A stretch of 64,000 nt of DNA, taken from positions 6,572,001 through 6,636,000 of the forward strand of contig OY969623.1 in assembly GCA_963701675.1 (NCBI GenBank). Reading direction: 5' to 3'. Shown piece after piece: positions 11,001-21,900 of this stretch (positions are counted from its first letter, which is position 1; every line of letters begins with the position of its first letter). The translations under genes and the position numbers were made by a program. This stretch comes from G963701675 sp963701675 (GTDB taxonomy: Bacteria; Planctomycetota; Planctomycetia; Gemmatales; Gemmataceae). Below the pieces are notes generated by a model. It did not search any database and was not told the DNA's origin. It worked only from the letters and a program-made list of their open reading frames with translations.

Positions 11001-11512
11001 CCTAACATCACGCTTGCCGTGGTGCTGAAGTTAATGTCGGTTGCAAGGGCAATGTCCGTAACACCGTCGTTATTGACGTCGGCCAGATTCAACGATCTCG
11101 GGTTGGTTCCCGCGGCATAAGTGATCGGGCGGCGAAAGGCACCAGTGCCCGAACCGCGTAGTACCGCGACATTGGCGCTGCCCGAATTGGCAACAACGAG
11201 ATCGAGTTTGCCGTCCCCACTGACATCGGCGACGGTAAGTGAGCGGCAGCCCGCGCCGCCCGTCGGATAACTCTTCGGTACGCCGAATCCGCCGGCACCA
11301 TTGTTGAGCAGAACATTGACGAAGCCGGGCGACGACTGATTTGCCACTGCGACATCAAAGAGGCCGTCGCCGTTAAAGTCCGCGTTAACAATGTCGGCCG
11401 GGTTCGACCCGGCCAGGTACGTCTGCGGCGCGGCGAAGCTCGGCACGTCGCGGCGCTCCAGTAACTCAAGGTTCAAGCGTCGTTTGCGAGTCTGGTTAGC
11501 GAGTCTAGTCAT
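8042..11512 (-). CDS. Gene D: FG-GAP repeat protein, 21 repeats, with two Cys-Cys loops
   Basis: An intact gene of 1,156 residues. The ATG at 11510-11512 (complement) has AGGAG seven bases upstream. L-N-L-E-L-L-E-R-R-D-V-P-S-F is at about residues 13-26. I count 21 calcium-type loops. The variant blade V-L-R-G-S-G-T-G-A-F-R-R-P is repeat 2, and R-D-F-T-G-D-G is repeat 7. Adjacent cysteine pairs occur in repeat 8 (N-G-C-C-Q-S-G, codons near 10271-10276) and repeat 10 (G-D-C-C-I-F-G, near 9968-9973). Both are in the loop between the calcium strand and the V-x-V-L-L-G strand. The body ends A-D-W-P-P-L-P-I-G-D-G-P. A tail of about 74 residues contains P-R-H-I-A-R-V. D is closest to S and H. It sits 139 bp downstream of E across a strong hairpin. 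Confidence 0.93.
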   Translation of the reverse strand: MTRLANQTRKRRLNLELLERRDVPSFAAPQTYLAGSNPADIVNADFNGDGLFDVAVANQSSPGFVNVLLNNGAGGFGVPKSYPTGGAGCRSLTVADVSGDGKLDLVVANSGSANVAVLRGSGTGAFRRPITYAAGTNPRSLNLADVNNDGVTDIALATDINFSTTASVMLGQGGGAFQLFASYSFDTAVAAVTVGDFNADSRLDLAAAGHHDNSSKFAILLGNGDGTFAFGQQSTSASPGDITTADFNEDGILDLAVPSSASAANTIAIWQGTGGGTFFQSQTYTVGAGVKAVEAADIEGDGAIDLIVSNTEAATIDVLLGQGTGTFDTAVRYPGGASPSEATVRDFTGDGIFDVAVANKAFNHGSVTLLRGIGDGTFHGAVPIVDAGTNPIAIAATDFNADADPDLVVANGCCQSGSLSIALGAAGPNFNPKTNYYVGEFTKTLAVTDFDGDGVPDVSAAVNAPGSVSVTLGNSDGTLQTAPLTSMQNALFTVVIADFNVDGKNDVAGMTGDCCIFGGDDLMLFLGNGDGSFQPPTITDVGYSIRDLAVGDFNEDGLPDIAFGDYQNGPNPAKATILLNTGGGNFGSPITYPIGNSPWQIAVADFDSNGDLDLAFACNYGGGVNVLLGNGNGTFQSAQVFDAGEESRSVTIGDFDGSGTPDMAVTNVDTDTVEILLGNGDGSFQTAISHPGGGRPNSVMNGDFDGDGDLDLAVTDQQGRLNVLLGNGNGTFQPLVSYGNVTDHMLGTVADLDGDGILDIAAGIGIWGGDDASVAVYRGNGDGTFQPSSYHIGGNTAYDVAVGDLNGDSRPDLVATLGLSVLINNGSGFVGPTGYNAGQFPFAVAAADFNADGDPDLAVSNNVGLATVSILLAKGGGEFSTVPVAYAVGANPSGITIGDFNQDGDPDLAVSNKTSANVSILLGNGDGTFQTAVNYAAGATPVAIVAADMDGDGDFDLAIANSENAGTVSVLKGRGDGTFLPPQIFTVGAVPQAIAAGDVTGDGIVDLVTANRAGGTVSVLIGNGDATFQMALHYAVGRDLRALALADVNQDGWLDLAVAEITGITVVLNAADWPPLPIGDGPPVGGGLTPLDVRTTTELRPIPAARQTKDCPVTKVGDEIETAIRTWPTYAPRHIARVVSAETIETALDVSSVTLN

Positions 11513-11535
11513 CGGATCACTCCTGCATTTGATGG

Positions 11536-11621
11536 TTAGCCGCGACGCGCAGTCTTCGGAGCGGAGCGCGAGTCCACGGCGGGCGACGCGCTCCGCTGCG
11601 AAGACTCCGCGTCGCGGCTAA
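11536..11621. repeat. Long hairpin between D and E
   Basis: Arms are 11536-11570 and 11587-11621 (35 bases each) around a 16-base loop. The outer 14 bases (TTAGCCGCGACGCG) pair perfectly. The inner 20 pair with one mismatch, and one C-C mismatch lies between the two blocks. The inner arm shares TTCGGAGCGGAGCGCG with the C-D hairpin, and the C-D gap also contains TAGCCGCGACGCG, so the two are copies of one element. No U-run follows on the minus strand. Confidence 0.75.
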
Positions 11622-11651
11622 ACAAATCTAGAATTCACCTGCATTGATCCA

Positions 11652-14600
11652 TTACGTCAATTCCGTCGAAACCAACTCAAGCGCCGGGTCATTCGCTTCG
11701 GCCAACGCGATGCGAGTAATATGGCGCGAGGCGTACTTCGGGCGGGGCGCGATCTGTGGATCGTTTACGTGTGCCGTACTCACTACTGATTGGTTCAGAG
11801 GTTGAGAATGCGAATCCGGCTTATACGGACTGTGGTTACTGATCGGCGTAGGTGCCGGCCGTGGCCCGTCACCGATGGGCATCGGCGGCCAGTCGGCGGC
11901 GTTGAACACGATCGCCACGCCGAATCCTTCAGAGGCCATGAGGTCCGTGTAGCCATCGACATTGAAGTCCGCGGTGACAAGCGACTTGGTATTCGTGCCG
12001 GTGGCGTACGTCACGCGCGCGGCGAATGTGCCGTCGCCGTTACCCATGAGCACGCCGACGGAACCGATGACGTACTCGTTTGACACGGCGATGTCGGGCG
12101 CGCCGTCGAGATTGAAGTCGCCGATTCGCAGTGTCCGCGGCTGTAGGCCTCCATCGTAGCTGATCGGAGCCGCGAAGACGCCGCCGCCAAGGCCGAGGAG
12201 CACGCTCACCGTTGCGATTGACTTGTTGGTCACAGCGAAGTCGAGAATCCCGTCCTGATTGAAGTCGGCGGCGCCGATGCCGAACGGACTGTTGTTAGCG
12301 GCATAGTTTAGGCCCGTTTGAAACGTCCCGTTGCCGTTGCCGAGCAGCACGGTGACGTTGTTGCTTTGGAAGTTGGTGACGGCGATGTCGGTGAAGCCGT
12401 CTACATTGAAGTCGGCGATCGCCAAGTCATGAGGTCCCGACCCAGACGCCAGGAAAAGGACATTCTTAAAGGAGCCGTCGCCATTGCCCAAAAGGACACT
12501 GACGCCGTTTCCGTTGCCCGTGCCCGCCACCAAATCAAACTTGCCGTCGCTGTTGAAGTCCGCGACTGCAAGCGCGTCCGGTGAATCGCCGCCCAACGTA
12601 TAGGCAATCGGCGCCTGAAGGGTGTTGCCCATCGACAGGAACACACCCACCGTACCGCTGCCTGCAGGCTCCATGGTCATCAGATCGAGATCGCCGTCAG
12701 CATTGATGTCACCCGTCGCTAACGACGTGGGCAGCGCGGCGCCCAGGTAGTGGACTGGGGGCGGGAATGTTCCGTCACCTTTGCCGCGGAGCACGGTAAC
12801 ACCGGGCAGATTTCGGTCCTCCATGGCAATGTCGGTGAATCCGTCGCCGTTGAAGTCACCTACTTCGCCTGTCTCCGCTTGCCCGCCGGAAGCGTAACTG
12901 ATTTTCGCTTGGAAGGTGCCGTCACCGTTGCCGAGCAACACGTCCGCGGTGCTGTTCTGGTAGACGCGGTTCACCACCGCGAGGTCTTGCCTGCCGTCGC
13001 CGTTGAAATCCGCGACCATCACGTCATAGGGGTCATTGCCCACGGCGAAATACGTAGGCGGCTTGAACGAACCATCGCCGCGCCCCAAGAAGATGGCAAC
13101 CGAATTGGCGCCACTGCTATTGGATGTGACAAGGTCGACCTTGCCGTCGGCATCAAAGTCGCCGACGGCTATTCCCTTAGGCGCCTTGAATACCGGGAAA
13201 TGGCCCGCCGGTTGGAACGTGCCGTTACCGTTGCCCAAAAGCACGCTGATGGAATCGCCAAACAGATTCGGTGTTGCAAGGTCCAAATTACCGTCCGCGT
13301 TGAAGTCGGCCGTCACCACTTGGATGGGATGTATGCCGACGGCGTAGGCGACAGGGCTCTGGAAGAATCCGTTGCCGTTACCCAGGAGGACGCTGACCGT
13401 GCCGCCGGGTATGTAGTTGGCCACTGCAAGGTCCAGGTTGGTGTCGCCGTTGTAATCTCCGATGGCGACATAAGCGGCGCCATCGCCCGCCGGAAAGTCC
13501 ACGGGCGCCGCGAAAGAGCCGTCGCCGTTACTCATCAAAATCATCACGCTATTGAAGTGCGGTACCGCAAGGTGCCTGATCGCCATCGCCGTCGAAATCA
13601 CCCGCCGCGGCGACCTGGGGGGCGCCGCCGGCGGGGTATTGCGGCGCCGGCGGCGCGAACAAGCCTCCGCCAAGACCGGGGAGAATGGTCACGGCGCCGA
13701 GACTTGGGTCGTTTCCGACAGCCGCGTCCGGAATGCCATCGGCATTGAAATCCGCGGTGACGACAGCCCCCACATTTAGGCCGGCGCTGAACGTGCCGCC
13801 CGCACTGAACGTCCCGTTGCTCTTGCCCTTGAGCACCGTGATGTGGTTACCCTGTCCGGCAATGACATCGAGCACGCCGTCCCCGGTGACATCCGCTGCC
13901 GGTGACAACGATCCCGTCGCGATGGCGTAGTGCACTGCCGCTCGGAACGAGCTGTCCCCTTTACCGAGTAGCACGCCGACAAATCCCTGTTCCGTAGCGA
14001 CGATATCCAGCTTGCCGTCGCTGTTCATATCACCGGCGGCCACCTTTTCGCCGTTCGGCGTATACGAGGTTCGTCGGCGGAACGTGCCGAGCTGATTCCG
14101 CAGGACGGTCAGAAAGCTCCTGTTCCCAGCATTTCCCGCACCGGCGACGATGTCCCGGTCGCCGTCGCCGTCAAAATCCCCTTGTGATAAGGATCCTGGA
14201 TCGATTCCGGCCGGGTAGTTCACTGGTGCGTTGAATGTGCCGTCGCCTGCGTTCATGAGCAGGCGGACAAAGCCCATGACGGTATGGCCAAGCGATTGAG
14301 TAGCCGCAAGATCGATGTCGCCATCGCCATTGAAATCGGCTGCCACCAAGTCATTGCCGCCCATGACGTACGTCACGGCGGGTTGCATGGTGCCGTCGCC
14401 GTTGCCCATCAGGACGTTGGTTCCGGTTGCGTTGATGACGGCGACATCCAGATCGGTGTCGCCGTTAAAGTCCGCGAGAGTGACTCCGAGCGTCTGGGCG
14501 CCAGCAGCGTAGGTGACTGCCGGTTGCAACGTGCCGTCGCCGTTGCCGAGATGCACCGCGACCAGGGTGCCGCCGGCGACGATGACGTCGAGTTTTCCGT

Positions 14601-15051
14601 CGCTGTTCAGGTCGCCAACCACGAGTTCGTCCGCCGACGGGGTTGCGTAGGCGGTAGCCCCCTGAACAAACGTGCCGTCGCCGTTGCCGAAGAAAAAACT
14701 GAGGGAATCGTTTTGGAAAGACGTGGCGATAGTTATGTCAAGATTTGCGTCGCCGTTAAAATCTCCGACAGCGGGGTTGGCGGTTAGAAATCCCAACTGA
14801 AACTGGGCCTGCGTCCCTAGCGTCCCGTCGCCATTTCCAAAAAAGATGCGGATCCCCTCCTGGCCGGGGGAAAAGAAGTACGTGCCAACGACGTCCTGAT
14901 TTCCGTCCTCATTCACGTCCGCCAAGGCGACGTTTGGGTAGGTCCCAGTCGCGGCGACGGCCGTAGCGCCGTAGAAGCTAAGTAGGTCACGGCGTTCGAG
15001 CGTTTCGAGGTTCAGTCGGGACTTCTTTGTGCGAATAGACTTGCGAGTCAT
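11652..15051 (-). CDS. Gene E: FG-GAP repeat protein, 21 repeats, one frameshift
   Basis: Start is ATG complementary to 15049-15051, with AAGGAG nine bases upstream. The N-terminus reads L-N-L-E-T-L-E-R-R-D-L-L-S-F, the D-L-L variant shared with F (K has the related R-R-T-L-L). One extra base within 13573-13575 breaks the frame in repeat 10: D-G-D-Q should continue D-L-A-V-P but goes to A-P-C-G and a stop. Joining the frames gives about 1,132 residues and exactly 21 loops. The variant blade is repeat 6 (V-L-R-N-Q-L-G-T-F-R-R-R). The end shows A-D-W-P-P-M-P-I-G-D-G-P, then a tail with S-R-H-I-T-R-I and a final L-V-S-T-E-L-T. E and F are close tandem paralogues, especially over repeats 10-16. 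E is the first gene after a 418-bp gap carrying conserved element copy 1. Confidence 0.85.
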
Positions 15052-15469
15052 CGGATCTGTCTCCTTAAAAAAGGGCTCCCGTGGTTAGCAGCTGACCGAT
15101 CGTCGCCTCGCGACTTTCGGCATCAAACGGCACATCGAACCATTAGTTTCCACAAAGTGTGTTCGATACAAGACTTATGCGAGTCGACCGAGGTTCGGCC
15201 GCACGCTGGCGGAGCGCGCACGCCGAGCGGGCGCGAATTCCCCTATTAGTAAAGGGTGATTTGAGGCCGAAACCGGACGCGCGAGTTGAGTATTTTCTCA
15301 GAATTTGCCAGACAAACTGATCTGAAGAAGTCCGTGGCCAGTGGCCAGGAACTTGGCCACGTACTCGTAGCGTCGCAAGTGTTTATCGCCACACGGCTTA
15401 CCGTCACGTTGACGGTCCGTTGCCGCTTGGCCACCCCAGGCCGTTGGAGCGACGCCTTCGGCTACCGAA
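15052..15469. other. 418-bp gap between E and F
   Basis: This is the probable leader and promoter region of the E-to-A unit. It holds the ribosome site of E, a GC-rich stretch (15180-15236), the conserved element copy 1 (15241-15307), and a small inverted repeat around GTGGCCA/TGGCCAC near 15333-15360. Small open frames occur here, but none has a ribosome site or family resemblance, so I call no gene. Confidence 0.5.
15241..15307 (-). promoter_or_regulatory. Conserved intergenic element, copy 1 (upstream of E)
   Basis: On the plus strand it begins CCCTATTAGTAAAGGGTGA, contains ACCGGACGCGCGAGTT, and ends in a T-rich tract. Two further copies lie at 48458-48532 and 59601-59665. All three have the same orientation relative to the downstream minus-strand gene; this one is 190 bp from the start of E. 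Read toward E, the last part is CCCTTTACTAATAGGG, whose TACTAA could be a -10 box. No canonical -35 box is visible, so an alternative sigma factor or a regulator site is possible. Confidence 0.5.
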
Positions 15470-18400
15470 TCAGTCGAGTACCACTGACAGCGAACCAAGT
15501 ACCGAATCAGCCGCTCCCCCCACCGCGAGTCGGGCAATGCGACGCGGCGCGGATGGCAGTCGGTGAAGTATCGTTGGTTGATGTGTCGGTTGCATCACCG
15601 AATCTGTGGACGGTCCGGTCACCGACCCCGGCCGCGAAACGGCTTGCGTCTCGCCAAGCTCGACCGGAACGAACGGTCGTGGCCCGTCGCCGATAGGCAG
15701 CGGCGGCCAGTCGGCGGCGTTGAACAATACAGACATCCCGGGCTCGATCGCGCACAAGAGATCGGCGTAGCCGTCGCCGTTCGGGTCGACCACCAAAAGC
15801 GGGCCGGCCTTTGTGCCGACCGCGTAGGCGGTTGCTGCGGCGAACGTGCCATCGCCATTACCTAAGAGGACGGAAATCGTGCCGGCGTAGTCGCTGTTGG
15901 TAACAGCCACGTCGGGATTGCCGTCGAGATTAAAGTCCGCAACCTGGACGTTGCGCGACAGTGCATTCGCGGGGTAACTCACGGGAGGGCCGAACGCGCC
16001 ACCGCCGGTTCCCAAGAGAACGCTCACGGTGCCGTCCGAGGCTGTGACGAGATCCACGTTGCCGTCGTTGTTGAAGTCACCGGCGGCTATGGTGTATGGA
16101 TTGACGGTGGGATAGCCTGAGACAACGACGAACGTGCCGTCGCCGTTGCCGAGCAGGATGGTTACCGTGTCGTTGCCGAAGTTGGCAACTGCCATGTCGG
16201 TGAATCCATCGTCGTTGTAGTCGGCGAGCGCCACTGACGTCGGTGTGCTGCCGACTCCGTAATGGACCGCGTCTTCGAACAAGCCGCCGGTGGTCGCCAT
16301 CAACACACTCACCGTGACGGAGCCCGCATTGACGACCACGAGGTCGGACCTGCCGTCGCCGTCGAAATCATGAGTGGCTAGTGCAGCGGGGCTAGAGCCG
16401 ACTTGATACGCCACCGGAGCGGCTAAACCTGCGCCGGTGGCCATAAATACGCTTGCCGCATTATTGACCGCCGTCAGGCCAACGAGGTCGGTGTCACCAT
16501 CGGCGTTGAGGTCAACGGCGACAACGGCGTTGGGCGCGGAACTGGCGAGGTAGTTCAACGGCGGCGCAAACGTGCCTTCTCCTCTACCACGGAGCACAGC
16601 CACACCGGGCAAGGCGCGGTTGTCGACGGCGATGTCAAGTATGCCGTCGCCGTTGAAGTCGCCAAGGTCGGCCGACTCGGACAGAGCATTCGTGGCATAA
16701 CTCACCTTGGGACTGAATGAGCCGTTCCCGTTGCCGAGAAGAATGTCCACAGTGCTTTTCGCGGGGGAGTCGCGGTTGACGACCGCCAGGTCTTGCTTGC
16801 CATCTAAGTTGAAATCGGCGGTCAGGATGTCGTAGGGGTCATCGCCGACGGCGAAGTACGAGGGCGGTTTGAAGGTGCCGTCGCCGCGGCCCAACAGAAC
16901 GGCTGCGGTATTGGCGCCGGCGCTGTTGGACGTGGCGAGATCTGGGATCGCGTCACCGTCAAAATCGCCAACGACCAACGCGCAGGGCGCCTTGTTGATC
17001 GGATAGTTGCCCGCTGACTGAAACGTTCCATTGCCGTTGCCGAGTAGAACGCTCACGGAATCACCGAACAAATTCGCCGTGGCCAGGTCCTGCTTGCCGT
17101 CGAGGTTGAAGTCCGCTGCCACCACCTGGATCGGGTGAATGCCGACGACATACGCAACGGCTGCCTGGAAACTGCCATCTCCGTTGCCGAGCAGGACGGC
17201 GACCTTGCCGTCAGGCACATAATTGGCGACGGCGAGGTCTTGCTTACCATCGCCGTTAAGGTCCGCGACGGCGACGTAGGCCGTGCTTGTGCCCGCGGCA
17301 TAGCCTTGTGGTAACTGGAAGGTACCATTGCCGTTGCCCAGCAGAATGACGACCTGGCCTCCGAAATCGGCAATCGCAACGTCCTGCTTGCCGTCGGCGT
17401 TGAAGTCGCCGGCCGCGCCGGCGTAAGGATTGTCGCTGGCGGGATATTCGGGCGCAGGTGTCGCGAATGCGCCTGAACCGATATTCGGAAGGACGACGAC
17501 CAGACCGGCCTGGGCGAAGGCAGCGGCCACATCGGGCACGCCGTCCGCATTGAAATCGCCGGCGCCGACTGCTGATATTCCGCCATTCGTCGTCGTCGTG
17601 CCTCTACCCGTGAAATAGCTGCCGGCCTGTTTGAACGTACCGCCGCTCCTCCCTTGCATTATCGTCACACGGTCGTTGTGACCGATGATGACATCCGGCC
17701 GCCCATCCACGTCGACATCAGCGGATGCCACCGGGCCGGAGGGCGCCGTGTAATGAACGGCCGCTTTGAATCCGCCGTTCCCGTGACCGTAGTAAATCGC
17801 CACGTCATCGAAGTACTCGACCGTCGTGATAATGTCGATGGCACCGTCGTTGTTCATGTCGCCGGTGACAAGGTTGCCGGCCACCGGCGGTTCGTACGAG
17901 ACCCGCCGGCGGAAGCTACCGAGCTGATTGCGCAGCACCGTCATCGCAGTGCGGCCGCCGACGGCGATGTCTTGATCGCCATCGTTGTCAAAGTCGGCCG
18001 CCGTCACCCAAGTGGAATGGAGATCGACCGGGTATGACGCAGGCGCGCAAACGTGCCGTCGCCGGCGTTATACATGATGCGGACGAATCCAGGATTATCG
18101 TTCGTCGTGTGGTCCACGATGGCCAAATCGACATCGGCGTCACCGTTGAAGTCCGCGGCTACGATGTCGAGTCCTTGCGTATCGTAGATCACAGGCGCTT
18201 GCAACGAGCCATCGCCATTGCCGAAGAGCACGCTCGTGTCGACTGAGTTGACCGCGACGTCGAGCTTGGCGTCGCCGTTGAAATCCGCGACGGCAATTTC
18301 GTGAGTACCAAGTATTCCCGTTCCATAACTCGACATCGGGACGAACGTGCCATCGCCATTGCCGAGATGCACCGTCACCGTGCCGGGAAAGGCGCTGCCG

Positions 18401-18879
18401 CCGGCCACCAACACGTCGAGTTCTGTATCGCCATTCAGGTCCCCGACGGTGATCTCGTCGCAGAAGCCGGTGGGATAATTGTTGGGCGACAGCACAAAGG
18501 TTCCATCACCGTTGTTGGCAAGAAAAGTGAGACCGCCACCGATAAAGATCAAATCTTGATCTCCGTCGCTATCCACATCTCCGGCTGCCAGATTACTGGT
18601 GGGGCCAACCGAATATGTGTCGGCCGCCCCGAGCGTGCCATCGCCGTTGTTGAGCTTGACATTGATCAAACTGACGGCCCCGCTTGTGGCAAGCGTACCG
18701 ACGTCGAGGAAGGTATCACCGTTGAAATCAGCGACGACGGTGCCACCCGGGTTGAAACCGATCGGCGGCGAAAGGTAGGTTCCGTAAAAACTGAGCAAAT
18801 CGCGCCGCTCTAGCGGCTCGATATGTAAGCGCGATTTTCTGGGACGAATCGAACCGCGAGCCGAGTTCTTGCGAATCAT
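15470..18879 (-). CDS. Gene F: FG-GAP repeat protein, 21 repeats, one frameshift
   Basis: Start is ATG complementary to 18877-18879, preceded by GGAGGAGG. The signature reads L-H-I-E-P-L-E-R-R-D-L-L-S-F. One base is missing in the GCGCGC stretch at 18042-18049, between repeats 5 and 6: G-D-G-T-F-A should continue P-A-S-Y-P-V-D but stops 13 codons later. The joined frame has about 1,136 residues and 21 loops. The variant blade V-L-R-N-Q-L-G-S-F-R-R-R is repeat 6. The end shows A-D-W-P-P-L-P-I-G-D-G-P-R-P, with a tail containing R-R-I-A-R-L. It starts only 24 bp after the stop of G, so it is probably the last gene of the long O-to-F unit. The neighbouring paralogue is E. Confidence 0.85.
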
Positions 18880-18903
18880 AAGACAACCTCCTCCAGTCGG
18901 TGA

Positions 18904-21900
18904 TTATAGCCCGCTCATCATGTCGTATGGTTGCAATCGTTTCAACATCGCCATTCGCGTCAGCGGCAACGGCTTCGCGACCACTGTAGCAATGCTCGTT
19001 GATTCCACGGGAGTAACAACGGTCGGCATCGACACATACACCGTGTCATCCATCGGCGCAGGCCGATGTGATGTGGGTTCACCCGTCATCATTCCGCCGA
19101 TGCGCCGCGGCGGCTTGCCGATCGGCAGCGGCGGCCAGTCGGCGGCGTTGATGGCCACTGCCACGCCGATCGTCGATACGATCGCCAAGTCTGCGTAGCC
19201 GTCGCCGTTATAGTCGGCAATCGCCGTGGCCTTTGCGCCTGGCGCATAGGCGCCAACAGTCTGGAACGAGCCGTCGCCGCCGCCGCGTAGCGTGCTAACG
19301 CCGGCGACTCCGGTCACAACCAGATCAAGCTTTCCGTCGTTGTCGAAGTCACCCACCGCCACGTCCATTGGCGATTTAACGACTGCGAAATCTACTGCCG
19401 ATTGGAAGGCGCCACCGGCCAAGCCCAAAAGCACGCTTACCGTGTTGGAGGCGTTATTTGCTACGGCAAGATCTAATCGACCGTCGCCGTTGAAGTCGCC
19501 CGTCGCGACATCACCGGGAAACGAGCCGACGGAGTAACCAACCGGACTCTGGAACGAGCCGTCGCCGTTGCCCAGGAGTACGTTTACACTGCCGTTGCCA
19601 TTATCCGCTACGGCCAAGTCAACCTTGCCGTCCAAGTTGAAATCGCCGCTCGTTACGGCATAAGGAGTGACACCGGCAAAAGAGGTCCCCACGGCAATGA
19701 ACAGGCCGTTACCCTGGCCCATCATGGAGATGACGCTCTTGGGAAATCGAATAGTGACCACTGCATCCAGTGTGCCGTCGTCATCGAAATCACCGAGGGC
19801 CAACGAAGTGACATATTCTCCCACAATGGACATCTTCGGTGACTGAAAGGAGCCGTCGCCGTTGCCGAGAAGCGTGACCAGGCGACCTTCGTCGTTGTCG
19901 GCTATGAGAACGTCCGGCCGACTGTCGCCATTCACATCCGTGACAACAGCGTCCACGAGGAACCCACCGCCCGCGTCATAAGTTATGGGAGCCTGAAACG
20001 TGCCGTCGCCGTTGCCCAAGAGAACAATCAAGCCGCCGGAACCGGTGACAGCAATGTCCTGATTGTTGTCGCCGTCCAAATGGCCTGTGACGACGTAGAC
20101 AAGGGACGGGCCGACGACATGGCCAACAGGCGCCTGAAACGTCCCGTCACCGATGCCCAGGAAAACGGTTACCGTGCCGGGATTCGTGAGTCGGTTGGCT
20201 ACAACGATGTCTTGGTTGCCGTCGGCGTTAAAGTCGGCGACGGCAATGGACCAGGGCCTGAATCCTGCGGCGTAATTGACAGCGTTCTGGAAGGCGCCGT
20301 CCCCGTTCCCGAGTAGGACGCTGATGCTCTGATTGGTGTCGTTGGATGTGGCCAAGTCGGCGTTGCCGTCGTTGTTGAAATCGGCGGCGACGATATCGGC
20401 AGGGAATGACCCGACGCCGTAACTGTTGGCAACAGCGAACGAACCATCGCCGTTGCCCAGAAAGATGGCGACGATGTTTGAGGTGCTATAACCGGCTGCT
20501 GCAACGTCTTGGCGGCCGTCGCCATTGAAGTCGGCCACTGTCACGCCGTAGAATTCGGCAACTGCGTAACCCGCACTGATAGCGAAAAACCCTTGTCCTT
20601 CGCCCAGCAAGATTATCACGCCCTGGCCCACGACAACCGAGTCTTCGACGCCGTCTTGGTTGAAATCCCCTACGGCCATGTCTTGAGGATAACTCGGTCC
20701 CACCAAAAGTGGGGCGCTCCGGAAGGTCCCATCCGCCTTGCCATAGAGCACGCTTACCGTGCCGCTCGTATTCGCTGTAACGAGGTCGAGATGACTATCA
20801 CCATCGACATCGGCAGTGGTGATCGTCCGGCCGCCGGGAGCGCCCACGTAGGTTGATTTTGACGGAAACGTCCCGTCACCGGTGCCGAGCAGCACGGTAA
20901 CTTCCGCATTGTCCCCGCCGCCTGCATCATTAGCTACGGCAATGTCCAACGCGCCGTCCTCGTTGAAATCTCCAAGTGTCACTGCCCTCGGGGCCATCCC
21001 AACGGCATAATGTTGCGGCGCCTGAAAGCTTCCATCTCCATTTCCCAAAAGGATTTTCATTCCCGACCCGACCACCGCAAGGTCGACGATGCCATCGCCA
21101 TTCAAGTCACCCTGGGCCGCGGCGTCTGGATCAGGGCCTGCCGAATAAACCGGAGAGCCCCAAAAATTGCTGCTGCCGATGCTGCGCAGGACGCTGACCG
21201 CTTTGGCCCCGTCATTAACGGAAACGACATCCTGCATGCCGTCCGCATCCAAGTCCACAGCGACGAGAGCGTTGGGAAACATACCACTCGCATAGCTGAC
21301 GAATGTTGGGAAAGTCAGGTTGCCTTCGCCCTTTAGGACGCTGACAGTACCGCCGTCGTTGGCGACGGCAAGGTCGAGCCGGCCATCGGCGTCGAAATCC
21401 CCAGTAGCCACCTCATTAGGAGCAGGCCCGGCGGCGAAGGACTGCGGCGCGCGGAAACGTCCTGTGCCGGTGCCGCGCAGAATGCTGACCGTCCCCGTCG
21501 CCGTGTGATTGGCCACGGCCAAATCGGCCTTGCCGTCGTTGTTGTAATCGCCTATGGCCACGCCCCACGCGTCCGAACCGGCGGCAAATGTCTTCTTCGG
21601 TTGAAATGTCCCGTCGCCGTTCCCCAATCCCACGTTGACAATGCCGTCCTGATGGGCCGTGACGATGTCGACGTTGCCGTCGTTATTAACGTAATCAACG
21701 GCGATGGCCAGCGGACTATTGGATACGAGGAATGCCGTGGGATTCTGCAGTGTACCGTCGCCGTTGCCAAGAAGCAGCAGCACGCTGTCAGCGCCCGCGC
21801 TGTTCGTTACCGCGACGTCGCGGAAGCCATCGTTATTGAAGTCGCCGGTCGCTATCGCCGTGAGGTTCGAGCCGGCGTTGTGGAAAATCTCGGACCCGAA

